IMG/VR virus record: IMGVR_UViG_3300030099_001111
Span: 1-52,426 of that record
Direction: 5' to 3' (one strand)
From: a virus
DNA length: 52,426 nucleotides
The notes under the pieces were generated by a model. The model was not told the DNA's origin. It made no database searches and saw nothing but the letters and a program-made list of their open reading frames with translations. Positions 9,330-16,896 of this stretch are shown here, one piece after another. The first letter of the stretch is position 1; each line of letters starts with the position of its first letter. The position numbers and the translations under genes are program-made.

Positions 9330-10196
9330 TTATCTTTGAACTCTTCCTTCAAACATGGCTTGACTAATTTCGTCTTCGTATTTGTCAAATTCATCCATGC
9401 TCATGGAAGAAATCTCCTTAGTAGTCCAGACTTTCTCTTGCTTAGGCTCAACACTTGTTGTTTTAGTTGAGACCATATCAGCAGCAGAAGTCTTAGATTT
9501 TTTAGAATTTGACTTCTTTGGTTTTGAATCTATACCAATATCTCTTTTAAATAAATCAATAGCTCTTGAAGCTAGGTCAGCATCATCAGCATTTTTGTAT
9601 ATCCAATCTTGAATAGACTTAGGCTGAGACTTTGCCCAATCGTGAAAGTCATCACTGTTTCTGATATCTTCAAAATCAGGATGTCTGTCATTCAATCGTT
9701 TTTCAGCATCTTTACGAACAAGTTCTTTTTCTCGTTGTTGAAGAGCTTCTAATCTTTCTTCTAAAACTTTAGATTTCTCTGAAGCTTGAAGATGTGAAAC
9801 TGTTTCAACGACTTCATAAACATCTGGATATTGTTTCTTAAATTCTTCAAGTTCTTCTTGAGATTTAGGAGCTTTATAGGTTTGTCTATTTTTAGTAGCT
9901 TCTTCTAACAGCTCTTGTTCTCTTGACTTAAATTCATTAAGTTTAGCATCATAATGTTTTTTTAAATCATCGTATCGCTTTTTGTAGTTTGGTCGCTTGT
10001 AAGGTTGGTCTTTAGGACTTTCCTCAGCAGCTTCTTGTTCTACAGGTTGCTCTACATTATCATTTGATTTTGCTTTATCAGGGTCGCTAAAAAACATCCC
10101 ATCAGCAGCTTCAAATGCTTTATCTTCTTCGTCACTATGCCATGATTTTTTTTCGTTATAAGGATTGGCAGTTTCCTTTTTTACTTCAGTAGTCAT
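9330..10196 (-). CDS. Scaffolding protein
   Basis: 288 residues, highly charged and mostly helical. A long coiled-coil-like centre (about 85-170) is rich in Glu, Lys and Gln, a Ser/Lys/Thr-rich linker follows near 225, and the C-terminal part ends with an acidic helix and basic tail. Composition, size and position immediately upstream of the coat gene match podovirus scaffolds, which guide capsid assembly and then leave. A GGAGAAAGAAT ribosome site precedes the ATG. No protease motif is visible. Confidence 0.78.
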   Translation of the reverse strand: MTTEVKKETANPYNEKKSWHSDEEDKAFEAADGMFFSDPDKAKSNDNVEQPVEQEAAEESPKDQPYKRPNYKKRYDDLKKHYDAKLNEFKSREQELLEEATKNRQTYKAPKSQEELEEFKKQYPDVYEVVETVSHLQASEKSKVLEERLEALQQREKELVRKDAEKRLNDRHPDFEDIRNSDDFHDWAKSQPKSIQDWIYKNADDADLASRAIDLFKRDIGIDSKPKKSNSKKSKTSAADMVSTKTTSVEPKQEKVWTTKEISSMSMDEFDKYEDEISQAMFEGRVQR

Positions 10197-10331
10197 ATTC
10201 TTTCTCCTACTCAGGGCTTCATTTAAAGGTAGCTGCGTGTGTCGACTGTGCAGTGCTTTACTTGTAAAGGTAGCCTTTCGGTTAATATAATGATAAGGTG
10301 CTTATGACAATAAGGTAGCCTTATCTCCTAT
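10197..10331 (-). other. Intergenic stretch with AAGGTAGC hairpin repeats
   Basis: This 135-bp gap has no gene. It carries three copies of AAGGTAGC (10226, 10267, 10312) plus a related AAGGTGC (10294). Two copies form small palindromes: AAAGG-tag-CCTTT and ATAAGG-tag-CCTTAT (10310-10324). No T-run follows on the minus strand, so they do not look like ordinary terminators. An RNA processing or protein-binding site is possible. Confidence 0.5.
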
Positions 10332-11009
10332 TTAGCTTACGGGTGAAGGCTTACCTGTCATCATTTTACGAGTTCGTATTTCTTCGACTAACTCTTCTTC
10401 CTCTTGCTGAGTTGCTTGAGGTCCTAAAGTTTCTCGTTGCACACGAATCTCTTGTTTGACAGGCTCTGGTTCAGTTGGTTCAACCATAAAAGTTTCACCT
10501 TCTTCCAGTTCGCCTCCATAAACTAACTGTTGTCTTTCATCTGCCTTAGCTTCAGCTTCTTTCATCATTGACATTAAATTGTCAGCTCCGATTTCTTCCA
10601 CAGCTTTGGCAGTGAAGACAAATTCTCCGTCAGATAACCTTGCGGGTATACTGTCAGAGACTCCTGAACCCGGACCTTCAACAGGACCAGACCCAGCAAA
10701 TTCTTGAGCAACATCTACAACTTTGTCAAATAACATAGCTAATTGCTCATCTTGTTCTAGTTTTTCTTGAAGCATATTTTCTTCTTCATCAGTTAATGCT
10801 TCATCTAAAATAAAGTCTAAATAATCTTCTTCCATTTCTTCGTCAGAGACCATTTCTACTTTTTCTTTTGGTTTCATTAAAATAGCCATTTGACTATCAA
10901 CATCACCACCTATTTGTTTTTTTAATCTTAATATTTTAAAATCTTCAGCAGATATCTTGCCATCATCATTGACATCTATTTTCTTTTGATTACCTACTAA
11001 TTCTTTCAT
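10332..11009 (-). CDS. Acidic structural-block protein with EF-hand-like loop
   Basis: 225 residues, strongly acidic. Residues 11-22 (IDVNDDGKISAEDF) form an EF-hand or dockerin-like calcium loop with D, N, D, G, I and E in the expected places. A central segment (GPGSGVSDSIPARLSDGEFVFTAKAV) is a motif I associate with marine phage genes beside the portal. The C-terminus is Glu-rich. It may be a capsid-associated or ejection-related protein, but the function is not known. Its ATG overlaps the end of the upstream small membrane gene. Confidence 0.7.
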   Translation of the reverse strand: MKELVGNQKKIDVNDDGKISAEDFKILRLKKQIGGDVDSQMAILMKPKEKVEMVSDEEMEEDYLDFILDEALTDEEENMLQEKLEQDEQLAMLFDKVVDVAQEFAGSGPVEGPGSGVSDSIPARLSDGEFVFTAKAVEEIGADNLMSMMKEAEAKADERQQLVYGGELEEGETFMVEPTEPEPVKQEIRVQRETLGPQATQQEEEELVEEIRTRKMMTGKPSPVS

Positions 11010-11186
11010 TATTTCTCCTTTGCTCTTCCTATATTAAGGGCAAACCAATCAATAACTTTGTAAGCTTTACTTACTAAATTATCATCATGTGGAGTTGGGG
11101 TTAAAGCAGCTATCATTGAACAGATTGAAACTATCCAAGGTACTACTCCTACTATTTTTAATATTGTATCTAATAAATCTAACATT
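11009..11186 (-). pseudogene. Small membrane protein gene with a one-base frameshift
   Basis: A strong GAGGAG site and ATG at 11186 start the peptide MLDLLDTIFK. A run of five A on the coding strand (about 11156) then shifts it out of frame, and it stops after some 33 codons. Removing one A restores a 58-residue protein that continues KIVGVVPWIVSICSMIAAL (a membrane helix), then TPTPHDDN and ALNIGRAKEK, and ends exactly at the ATG of the next gene. The protein pattern looks like a small marine phage membrane protein. Either a homopolymer sequencing error or a real +1 shift is possible. Confidence 0.6.
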
Positions 11187-11219
11187 TATTTCTCCTCTTC
11201 TTTTCTATTTAAAGCCTCT

Positions 11220-13406
11220 TCAACTTGAAGGGGTAATTGCTCTATTCGTACCAGAGAATTCACTTTCCCCTGCAACCGGAACATTTCCGATTCCGATGTT
11301 GCCACCACCAGTCCCTGTAGGTCCAAGGTCTTGAGGTTTTGCAGGTGTTCCAGCAAGGCTTCCCATAGGACCTTGTCCTTCACCAGCAAGTTCAGCTTCC
11401 GAGCTAACGTTTTGTCCAGCATTTTGCATTCCTATTATTTGTGCCATCATAGCTGCTTCTTCAGGGTCATTCAGAATTTCATCTGGGTCTAAATCCAAGC
11501 TATAGGCAAGTTCACTAACCAATTTAGAAATCTTAACAAAAGGAGCAATAGCTGGACTTTGTGCAGTTTGTAAGAACATAGTAAGTCTTTGACTTCTGAC
11601 TTCTTTTTGCATCAAGCTATTAGTACCCGTTGCTTTAACTTCTAAATCACCTTTCACATCTAACGAGCCTTCAAAGAACTGCATGTTCCATTGAAAGAAA
11701 GCTTCGCCTAATGGTCTTAATAAAAAGTCATCTAAGTTTTTAACGACTGTTTTAATATTTAAACTAGAAGCACCTAGTAACATTGACATACCAGAAGCAG
11801 TCCTTGTCATACTTTGCACACCAGTTTGACCATGTGAATATGATGGTATACCGGTCTGTTCGTCAGCAAGTTGTCTAAACTTATCGAACATCATCATATT
11901 CTCTGGAGCAGTGTTTGGAAACTTTAAACCATGTATGGCTTGTCCCGGCATTCCAGCTTGTCGCCTGAATATTTTACCCGGATATATTTCCATAGACTGT
12001 CCGCCAACTAAAGCTGATTCATCTACATCAAAGACGAGAGAACCAGCCATTGCTAGATTATCAACAGCCATCCTTGCATGACCATTCATAATCTGTTGAG
12101 AATCATCCATGTTTTCTGCTACTCCAATACCAAAGAAATTATATGGATTTCTTTCATAAGGAAAAGCATGATAAGGTATTCTGTATGGAGTAAATGGGTT
12201 TATTACAGCTCTTAAGAGTTGATTACCACAAATCCATGCATTAATTTGCACCTCATCTAAATCATCTATACTATCATCTAACTCAATACCAACTTCTCTG
12301 GCATACTCGGCATCCATAATACCCCAGTACTCCATGACTTCAAAGTTAGTTTGGTAGTCATCTTGTCTAGCATCATCTTTTAATTGACTTTCAAAATCTT
12401 TTTCTTCGTAGTTAGGACCTTCCATTAAACATGCTCTAATAGCATCTTCATCAAAGTAAGGCATATTACGAAGTTGTCTTAATTGTGATTTGTTCATTTT
12501 ATGTCTATGAACAATGTATTCACATTCTTCTATGCTAGTAGCTGAAGGGTCTGGATAAAAGTCCCAGCAACTAACAAATTCTATTCTTGGTACTCTAACT
12601 TCTAAAGGATTATAAGTTCTTTCACCCTCATCTGACATGTCCCATTTATTAAGTTTTTTATTAAAGTTAAAAGGACCTTTAACGATACCGGTACCTAATA
12701 AAGCAGATTCTAATAAAGAACTTCTTATTTCTGATGAACCTTTAGATTCATCTATTTGGTCATGGATAAGTTTTTCCATTCTTCTCGCAGCTTTCTGAGC
12801 TGGTGAGATTTCTAAAACTTGTGGATTTGGATTATAACCTTCAACTAAGTTATCTTCTACTTGGTCTTCTAAAGACTCGCTGAACATACCTTTACCAAAA
12901 GTAGCTCCAGCTTTTAAAACTTTTCCATCACCTTCATAACCAACATCATAAGGGTTATCTATTCTATTGCCAATATCATCAGGGATAGAAGTTTCAAGAC
13001 CAACAGAAGGATTATTAATATCTAAATGAGCTGCATCTAACTCACCTTCTGGTACTTTAGTTTCTTGAATACCAATAGGAAATTTACCTGTGCCAAAAAT
13101 AACATCAACTAATTGTCCATAGGCAGCTAGGACTTTAGTTTTAGTAATTTTAACAAAGATACGAGATTTTTCTGAATCTCTAAACTTGACTGATTTACTA
13201 TAAAGACCTCTATAGTTTTCGTAAGCTTTAAGCCATCTTCTTTCATCAGTGTTACGAGCATCTTCAGCTTGATAAAAACGACTTTGAATGATACCGACTA
13301 AGTTTTGTTTTTGATTTAATTCTAAATCTAAGGTTTTACCAGCTTCGCCCTCAACATCATTATATAGATTGTTAGCTGTTAAAAATGTATTTTCGTTATC
13401 TGCCAT
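11220..13406 (-). CDS. Portal protein
   Basis: 728 residues, close to P22 portal (725) and much longer than T7 portal (536). An N-terminal helical region with RRWLKAYENYRGLYS is followed by WDFYPDPSA, a YHAFPYERNPYNFFGIGVAE motif and a DSQQIMNGHARMAVDN helix of the kind seen in P22-type portals. A helical C-terminal part follows, with a Gly-rich tail. The protein forms the dodecameric ring for DNA entry. It lies between terminase and the scaffold block, with 4 bases after the TerL stop. Confidence 0.85.
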   Translation of the reverse strand: MADNENTFLTANNLYNDVEGEAGKTLDLELNQKQNLVGIIQSRFYQAEDARNTDERRWLKAYENYRGLYSKSVKFRDSEKSRIFVKITKTKVLAAYGQLVDVIFGTGKFPIGIQETKVPEGELDAAHLDINNPSVGLETSIPDDIGNRIDNPYDVGYEGDGKVLKAGATFGKGMFSESLEDQVEDNLVEGYNPNPQVLEISPAQKAARRMEKLIHDQIDESKGSSEIRSSLLESALLGTGIVKGPFNFNKKLNKWDMSDEGERTYNPLEVRVPRIEFVSCWDFYPDPSATSIEECEYIVHRHKMNKSQLRQLRNMPYFDEDAIRACLMEGPNYEEKDFESQLKDDARQDDYQTNFEVMEYWGIMDAEYAREVGIELDDSIDDLDEVQINAWICGNQLLRAVINPFTPYRIPYHAFPYERNPYNFFGIGVAENMDDSQQIMNGHARMAVDNLAMAGSLVFDVDESALVGGQSMEIYPGKIFRRQAGMPGQAIHGLKFPNTAPENMMMFDKFRQLADEQTGIPSYSHGQTGVQSMTRTASGMSMLLGASSLNIKTVVKNLDDFLLRPLGEAFFQWNMQFFEGSLDVKGDLEVKATGTNSLMQKEVRSQRLTMFLQTAQSPAIAPFVKISKLVSELAYSLDLDPDEILNDPEEAAMMAQIIGMQNAGQNVSSEAELAGEGQGPMGSLAGTPAKPQDLGPTGTGGGNIGIGNVPVAGESEFSGTNRAITPSS

Positions 13407-13410
13407 TTAT

Positions 13411-15186
13411 TTAATATCCAAAAGTAGAATCAGAAGGTTGATGCATTTCTTTTTTAAGACCTCTAATTCTTTCTAATGGGCTGTCCACTCTTGGACGACT
13501 CATTATCATATACCGCAAAGCATCGTATGCGTGGTCAGAGGCATGGGTATCTACATCCTCTGGGTTGGTTTTTGATAGTGGTATACTTTGTAACTCTCGT
13601 ATTAAATTTGGGCAAGTGTTAAATATTTGCAGTTTTGGTCTACCGTTTTCTCTAACCTTTAGGAACTCGTGTATTTGAATTTTACCTTGAATCCTATTCT
13701 TATCAGCTCGTCTTAATTTATGACCAGCTCTAATTAAAGCTTCCCCGACAGTGGGACCAGTAGTACCTGTTCTAGCCCATGCTGCTGTATCTAACACACC
13801 TGAGACCGAAAAAGGGTCTTCAAGCTCCATATTTCCTATTATAGCTCCTAATTCTTCTCCTGTCAAGCCTTTACGGTATAATTCACGGTATATTATGAGG
13901 GTGCCATCATTCATGTCTATAGCTCCCCACAGGCAGCAGGATTCAGATGCATAACCATAGTCAATACCCTTAACTCTTTCCCAGTGTACTGGAATCTGAA
14001 ATGGAGTTACTATATGTTTAGTATTATCAAATTCAACAAAGGCTGCACCTTCGGCAACTTCCCAGTTTCCTTCTAATAGTTGTCTTCTTTGGATAGGCGG
14101 TAAAGACTTTAGCATTTGTTCATAAACACCATCTTTAGCTAAATAAGGGTTATCTTGTAATTTAGCAGGAATAAATTTTCTAGTTAAACCATCTGTACCT
14201 AAAAAGGAGTTATTAGCTTCGTGTGGTTCTATATATCTTTTTTTAACCCAACTAGCACCAGCTCCTCCGGGGTTAGCAGTGCAACGTAGATAAGTCTTTA
14301 TTTCAGGGTCAGTAGTTCTTAGACGAGATGCTAGGTAATTCCAACTAAACTCAGTAGGGAGATGTGTGATTTCATCAAAGCCAATCCAAGAATAAGCTTG
14401 ACCTTGGTATCGGTACACATCAGCATCTCGTTCCAAGAAACCAAATTCTATTTTAGCACCACTAGGAAAATTCCACAACTTTTCTACTTCTCTAAACTTA
14501 GCACCCGGGAATGCTTGTGGATAAAGTTCCCGAGACTTGTCTATCATTTCTCTAAGTTCCGGCATAGACCTTCTAAGTATTAAAGCTCTATGGGCTTTTT
14601 TATGAGCATACCTTAAGGGGTCAACTAACATAGCATAAGATTTACCACCACCTGCTGCACCGCCATAAAGCACATCTTTTTCATCGGCAGCTAAAAAATC
14701 TGTTTGTGGTCCTTCATTAGCTGAAAAGATTACTTTAGCATCTTTGAGTTGTGCTTGAACATCAACTGGCACTTTTGCTAGTTCTGTTTCAGTAACAACA
14801 TGCGAAGTAGTCTGCTCAGTAGCTTTTTTCATAACTTGCTCTTGAGCTTTAACCGCTTGTTCTTTTTTATAAAGGGATTTTTTTTGTCGAGCTAGTTTGC
14901 GTTTTTTAGCCGCTATTTTCTTTTTATGTTGTTCGGCTAGAGAAGGGTCAGAGTCTAAATAGTTCTTTAGGGTAACGTGAGAAACACTACGACCTGCTTC
15001 TTGGGTAATAAGTTTAGCTGCTTCTCGTAGAGAATACTTTTGTTCCGTAACACCTTTTAGGTATTTCTGTAGAGCTTCTAGTTCTTTGGGGATGGGTTTG
15101 AGATAACCCTCAATGTCACTAAGTTCATAACCAAAAGGAATGGTATGACTTTTTTTAGGTAAATAATCTGCTGGTATCTTTGTCAT
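13411..15186 (-). CDS. terL: Terminase large subunit with N-terminal DNA-binding-like extension
   Basis: 591 residues. The ATPase has Walker A GGAAGGGKS at 175-183, Walker B WIGFDE and the coupling motif TANPGG. The nuclease shows KGIDYGY, VLDTAA and HASDHAYDALRY acidic positions. The first 150 residues are unusual: about 50-80 read like a helix-turn-helix (REAAKLITQEAGRSVSHVTL), followed by a Lys-rich coiled coil near 86-125. The enzyme cuts and pumps DNA into the prohead through the portal. The extension may help recognise the packaging site alongside the separate TerS-like gene. Confidence 0.92.
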   Translation of the reverse strand: MTKIPADYLPKKSHTIPFGYELSDIEGYLKPIPKELEALQKYLKGVTEQKYSLREAAKLITQEAGRSVSHVTLKNYLDSDPSLAEQHKKKIAAKKRKLARQKKSLYKKEQAVKAQEQVMKKATEQTTSHVVTETELAKVPVDVQAQLKDAKVIFSANEGPQTDFLAADEKDVLYGGAAGGGKSYAMLVDPLRYAHKKAHRALILRRSMPELREMIDKSRELYPQAFPGAKFREVEKLWNFPSGAKIEFGFLERDADVYRYQGQAYSWIGFDEITHLPTEFSWNYLASRLRTTDPEIKTYLRCTANPGGAGASWVKKRYIEPHEANNSFLGTDGLTRKFIPAKLQDNPYLAKDGVYEQMLKSLPPIQRRQLLEGNWEVAEGAAFVEFDNTKHIVTPFQIPVHWERVKGIDYGYASESCCLWGAIDMNDGTLIIYRELYRKGLTGEELGAIIGNMELEDPFSVSGVLDTAAWARTGTTGPTVGEALIRAGHKLRRADKNRIQGKIQIHEFLKVRENGRPKLQIFNTCPNLIRELQSIPLSKTNPEDVDTHASDHAYDALRYMIMSRPRVDSPLERIRGLKKEMHQPSDSTFGY

Positions 15187-15249
15187 AACTAAAGCTGGAC
15201 TTTCCAGATATTAAGATGGAAAAACATCCGGAAAGCCTCTTACGCTGAC

Positions 15250-15411
15250 TCAGTCTTTCGACTTCGTACTCTGATTAAAAATAGCATCCCAGTTTTTAGC
15301 AAACTGTACTTTGTCTGGAATAGGTCTAGGTCTAGAACCTTTACCTACTCGACCACCATTTTTTTTGTTAGTCATTAAAATTGGTTTTTCGTTGCTACCT
15401 AATTGAGACAT
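15250..15411 (-). CDS. Small protein between TerL and basic genes, unknown
   Basis: 53 residues starting MSQLGSNEKPILMTNKKNGG and continuing with an RPRPIPDKVQFAKNWDAIFNQ part. The start at 15411 lies one base before the stop of the upstream basic gene, a spacing typical of this operon. The Trp-Asp-Ala-Ile-Phe pattern near the end resembles short conserved phage proteins beside terminase, but I cannot name it. The 60 bases between its stop and TerL hold an imperfect inverted repeat (CTTTCC/GGAAAG). Confidence 0.6.
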   Translation of the reverse strand: MSQLGSNEKPILMTNKKNGGRVGKGSRPRPIPDKVQFAKNWDAIFNQSTKSKD

Positions 15412-15412
15412 T

Positions 15413-15700
15413 TTACCATTTAACTTTGTCAGCCCAATAAGCTGCGGACATTTTTCCTTTGTTAATATTTCTTCTATGACGAGCTTTAAAAGATTTACGT
15501 TTAGCTGTCATTCGAGCTGATTCACCTTCTTTTCTTTTACCTGCAGTCTTAGCACCTTGTTGACCAAAACGAATAGTTTTAATTTTATCGCCTTCTTTAG
15601 CTACCACGATATGTGATTTCTTAGGATGATTAGGAGTTCTTTTAGGTTTATTAAAACCACTAACTCCGGCTCGGGCTAATCTAGGGTCTTTTTTACTCAT
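15413..15700 (-). CDS. Conserved small basic phage protein
   Basis: 95 residues, strongly basic. It has an orderly core, DPRLARAGVSGFNKPKRTP, then SHIVVAKEG and TIRFGQQG, and ends KMSAAYWADKVKW. I recognise this pattern from uncultured marine phages and some large DNA viruses (a DUF5872-type small protein), with no known function. The regular GQQG and RHRRNI elements argue for a folded nucleic-acid-binding protein, not a mere polybasic tail. Its ATG and the previous stop overlap by one base. Confidence 0.75.
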   Translation of the reverse strand: MSKKDPRLARAGVSGFNKPKRTPNHPKKSHIVVAKEGDKIKTIRFGQQGAKTAGKRKEGESARMTAKRKSFKARHRRNINKGKMSAAYWADKVKW

Positions 15701-15948
15701 TAGGATGTTTTTCTATAACTTCTAGTTTTTCTAGCTATTTTTTTAGGTTGTTTAGAATGTTGTTTACCTTTTTTAGTATCTTTACGTTTTTTTCTAGAAG
15801 TAGCTGCATACTCTGCTGGGGTTAAAGCTGCAATAGCAGCTGAAGGTAGATAACGTTCACCTGTTTCACTAGACTTTTTACCTGATTTAGTTCGCCACTT
15901 CTGTTTAGTCCAATTTCTAAGACTTCTTTGTGACTTTTTTAGTGCCAT
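15700..15948 (-). CDS. Conserved small basic phage protein
   Basis: 82 residues. The N-terminal part (SLRNWTKQKWRTKSGKKS, then TGERYLPSAAIAALTPAEYAAT) looks folded. The rest is Lys/Arg-rich. The same pattern recurs in marine phages in this position, without a known role. A GGAAG site precedes the ATG. It overlaps the end of the upstream basic gene by 32 bases, a long overlap for this operon. Confidence 0.75.
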   Translation of the reverse strand: MALKKSQRSLRNWTKQKWRTKSGKKSSETGERYLPSAAIAALTPAEYAATSRKKRKDTKKGKQHSKQPKKIARKTRSYRKTS

Positions 15949-16225
15949 GTTTCTTCCTTATTGCTACTTTGCCTTGCTGGGCGATTTTCGCCTGTTGCGT
16001 TTTACCGGCAACTTTCGCCCTTTGTTCGAGGACCGTGAGGATTTGGATTTTTCTTGCGAAGGGCTTGTTAATTTTTTTAACTTTTGCCACAGTTCTTCGA
16101 GCATCTGCTGGGGTTTTAAAAGCAATACTGACAGTATCTTTGGGGTTTTCATCTGTATATAATCTCCTGCTACTTCCTTTAGGTTTTTTACCCGTGCCAA
16201 CTTTCGGGTCTCTTTTTTTTGGCAT
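15917..16225 (-). CDS. Conserved small basic phage protein
   Basis: 102 residues. The start PKKRDPKVGTGKKPKGSSRRL and YTDENPKDTVSIAF is a recognisable element of marine phage basic proteins. A helical basic C-terminal half follows (VLEQRAKVAGKTQQAKIA). It directly follows the 65-residue basic gene with a one-base overlap. With four basic genes side by side next to terminase, a shared role in DNA handling during packaging is plausible but unproven. Confidence 0.72.
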   Translation of the reverse strand: MPKKRDPKVGTGKKPKGSSRRLYTDENPKDTVSIAFKTPADARRTVAKVKKINKPFARKIQILTVLEQRAKVAGKTQQAKIAQQGKVAIRKKHGTKKVTKKS

Positions 16226-16422
16226 TATTTATAACCACCACCTTTAGCTTTATACTGCTTAGCTAACATCTGAGCCTTTCGAGCTGACCACTGACCGGGC
16301 TTACCCCCTTTAGAACCAGCTTTAATCTTATTAAAAAGATTTTTACGCATAGTAGGCTTAGTATAGTTACCAGCTTTATTAACGGTTGATTTACGTTTCG
16401 ATTTACGTTTCTTGGTTGTCAT
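16225..16422 (-). CDS. Conserved small basic phage protein
   Basis: 65 residues. A Lys/Arg-rich start (TTKKRKSKRKS) leads into GNYTKPTMRKNLFNKIKAGSK and GQWSARKAQMLAKQYKA, a pattern seen in many marine phages. It overlaps the end of the TerS-like gene by 20 bases and is the second gene of the late operon. Nucleic-acid binding is likely from composition; no enzymatic motif is seen. Confidence 0.72.
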   Translation of the reverse strand: MTTKKRKSKRKSTVNKAGNYTKPTMRKNLFNKIKAGSKGGKPGQWSARKAQMLAKQYKAKGGGYK

Positions 16423-16807
16423 ATTCTACATCTATAGTTTGTTTTTCAGGCAGAATAAAAATCCCACCTTGCACATTATGGTTGACATCTACTCGTTCTG
16501 TTTTACCTAATCCGACTCTATCAAGCACTGTTTGAGCAGCTTGAAGCTTGACACTGGCTTGAGGTATTGCATCTGCAGCTGACATGACTTCAACGAGCTT
16601 AAAAGCTGCTTTAGGTGCTTCCCTTGCTAGTACATTCGAGGCTAATTCGACTATTTCTTCTTTTAAACTCTTTATAACTTGGTAGTGATTTCCTGAGTAT
16701 CCGGCAAGTTCGGCAGATAGTTTTAAATCTCCTTGGGTTGTAAGGATATTATCTAAAAATAATTGCTGTTTATCGGTTAATTTTCTTACTGTAGGTAAAC
16801 TACTCAT
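16403..16807 (-). CDS. terS: Terminase small subunit-like protein
   Basis: 134 residues from the ATG at 16807. The longer upstream frame would cross a promoter and is rejected. The N-terminal half reads as a helix-turn-helix of the TerS type (LTDKQQLFLDNIL, then DLKLSAELAGYSG), followed by a helical oligomerisation segment (ASVKLQAAQTVLDRVGLGKTER) and a flexible C-terminus. It is the first gene of the late minus-strand block, with TerL five genes later. Role: recognises the packaging site. The start codon sits about at the expected transcription start, so the transcript may be leaderless. Confidence 0.75.
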   Translation of the reverse strand: MSSLPTVRKLTDKQQLFLDNILTTQGDLKLSAELAGYSGNHYQVIKSLKEEIVELASNVLAREAPKAAFKLVEVMSAADAIPQASVKLQAAQTVLDRVGLGKTERVDVNHNVQGGIFILPEKQTIDVEYDNQET

Positions 16808-16814
16808 ACATCTT

Positions 16815-16842
16815 ATTATAAAGTTTGTCAGGCTTTTGTCAA
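16815..16842 (-). promoter_or_regulatory. Sigma70-type promoter for the late operon
   Basis: Read on the minus strand: TTGACA (16842-16837), a 16-base spacer, then TATAAT (16820-16815). Both boxes are perfect consensus. Transcription would begin near 16808, next to the TerS ATG at 16807. Its -35 box faces that of a divergent promoter 25 bases away. Confidence 0.8.
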
Positions 16843-16867
16843 GTTTTGTGATAAAATACCTAAAGAC

Positions 16868-16896
16868 TTGACAAAGTGCTAATCTGGGTGTATAAT
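16868..16896 (+). promoter_or_regulatory. Perfect sigma70 promoter, divergent, no gene downstream
   Basis: TTGACA at 16868-16873, a 17-base spacer and TATAAT at 16891-16896: the ideal consensus. Reading rightward, no plus-strand gene occurs until 19840. It may drive a non-coding RNA through the gene-free stretch, or antisense RNA against the minus-strand genes at 17.6-19.3 kb. Confidence 0.8.

Noticed and set aside
11186-11422. A 78-codon minus frame overlapping the portal end
   Set aside because: It lies in another frame of the portal gene and has no ribosome site. Its end happens to abut the next start, so a portal C-terminal frameshift was considered, but the portal frame ends sensibly by itself.
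15930-16247. Hydrophobic plus-strand frames opposite the basic genes
   Set aside because: The same mirror effect of Lys/Arg-rich minus-strand genes.
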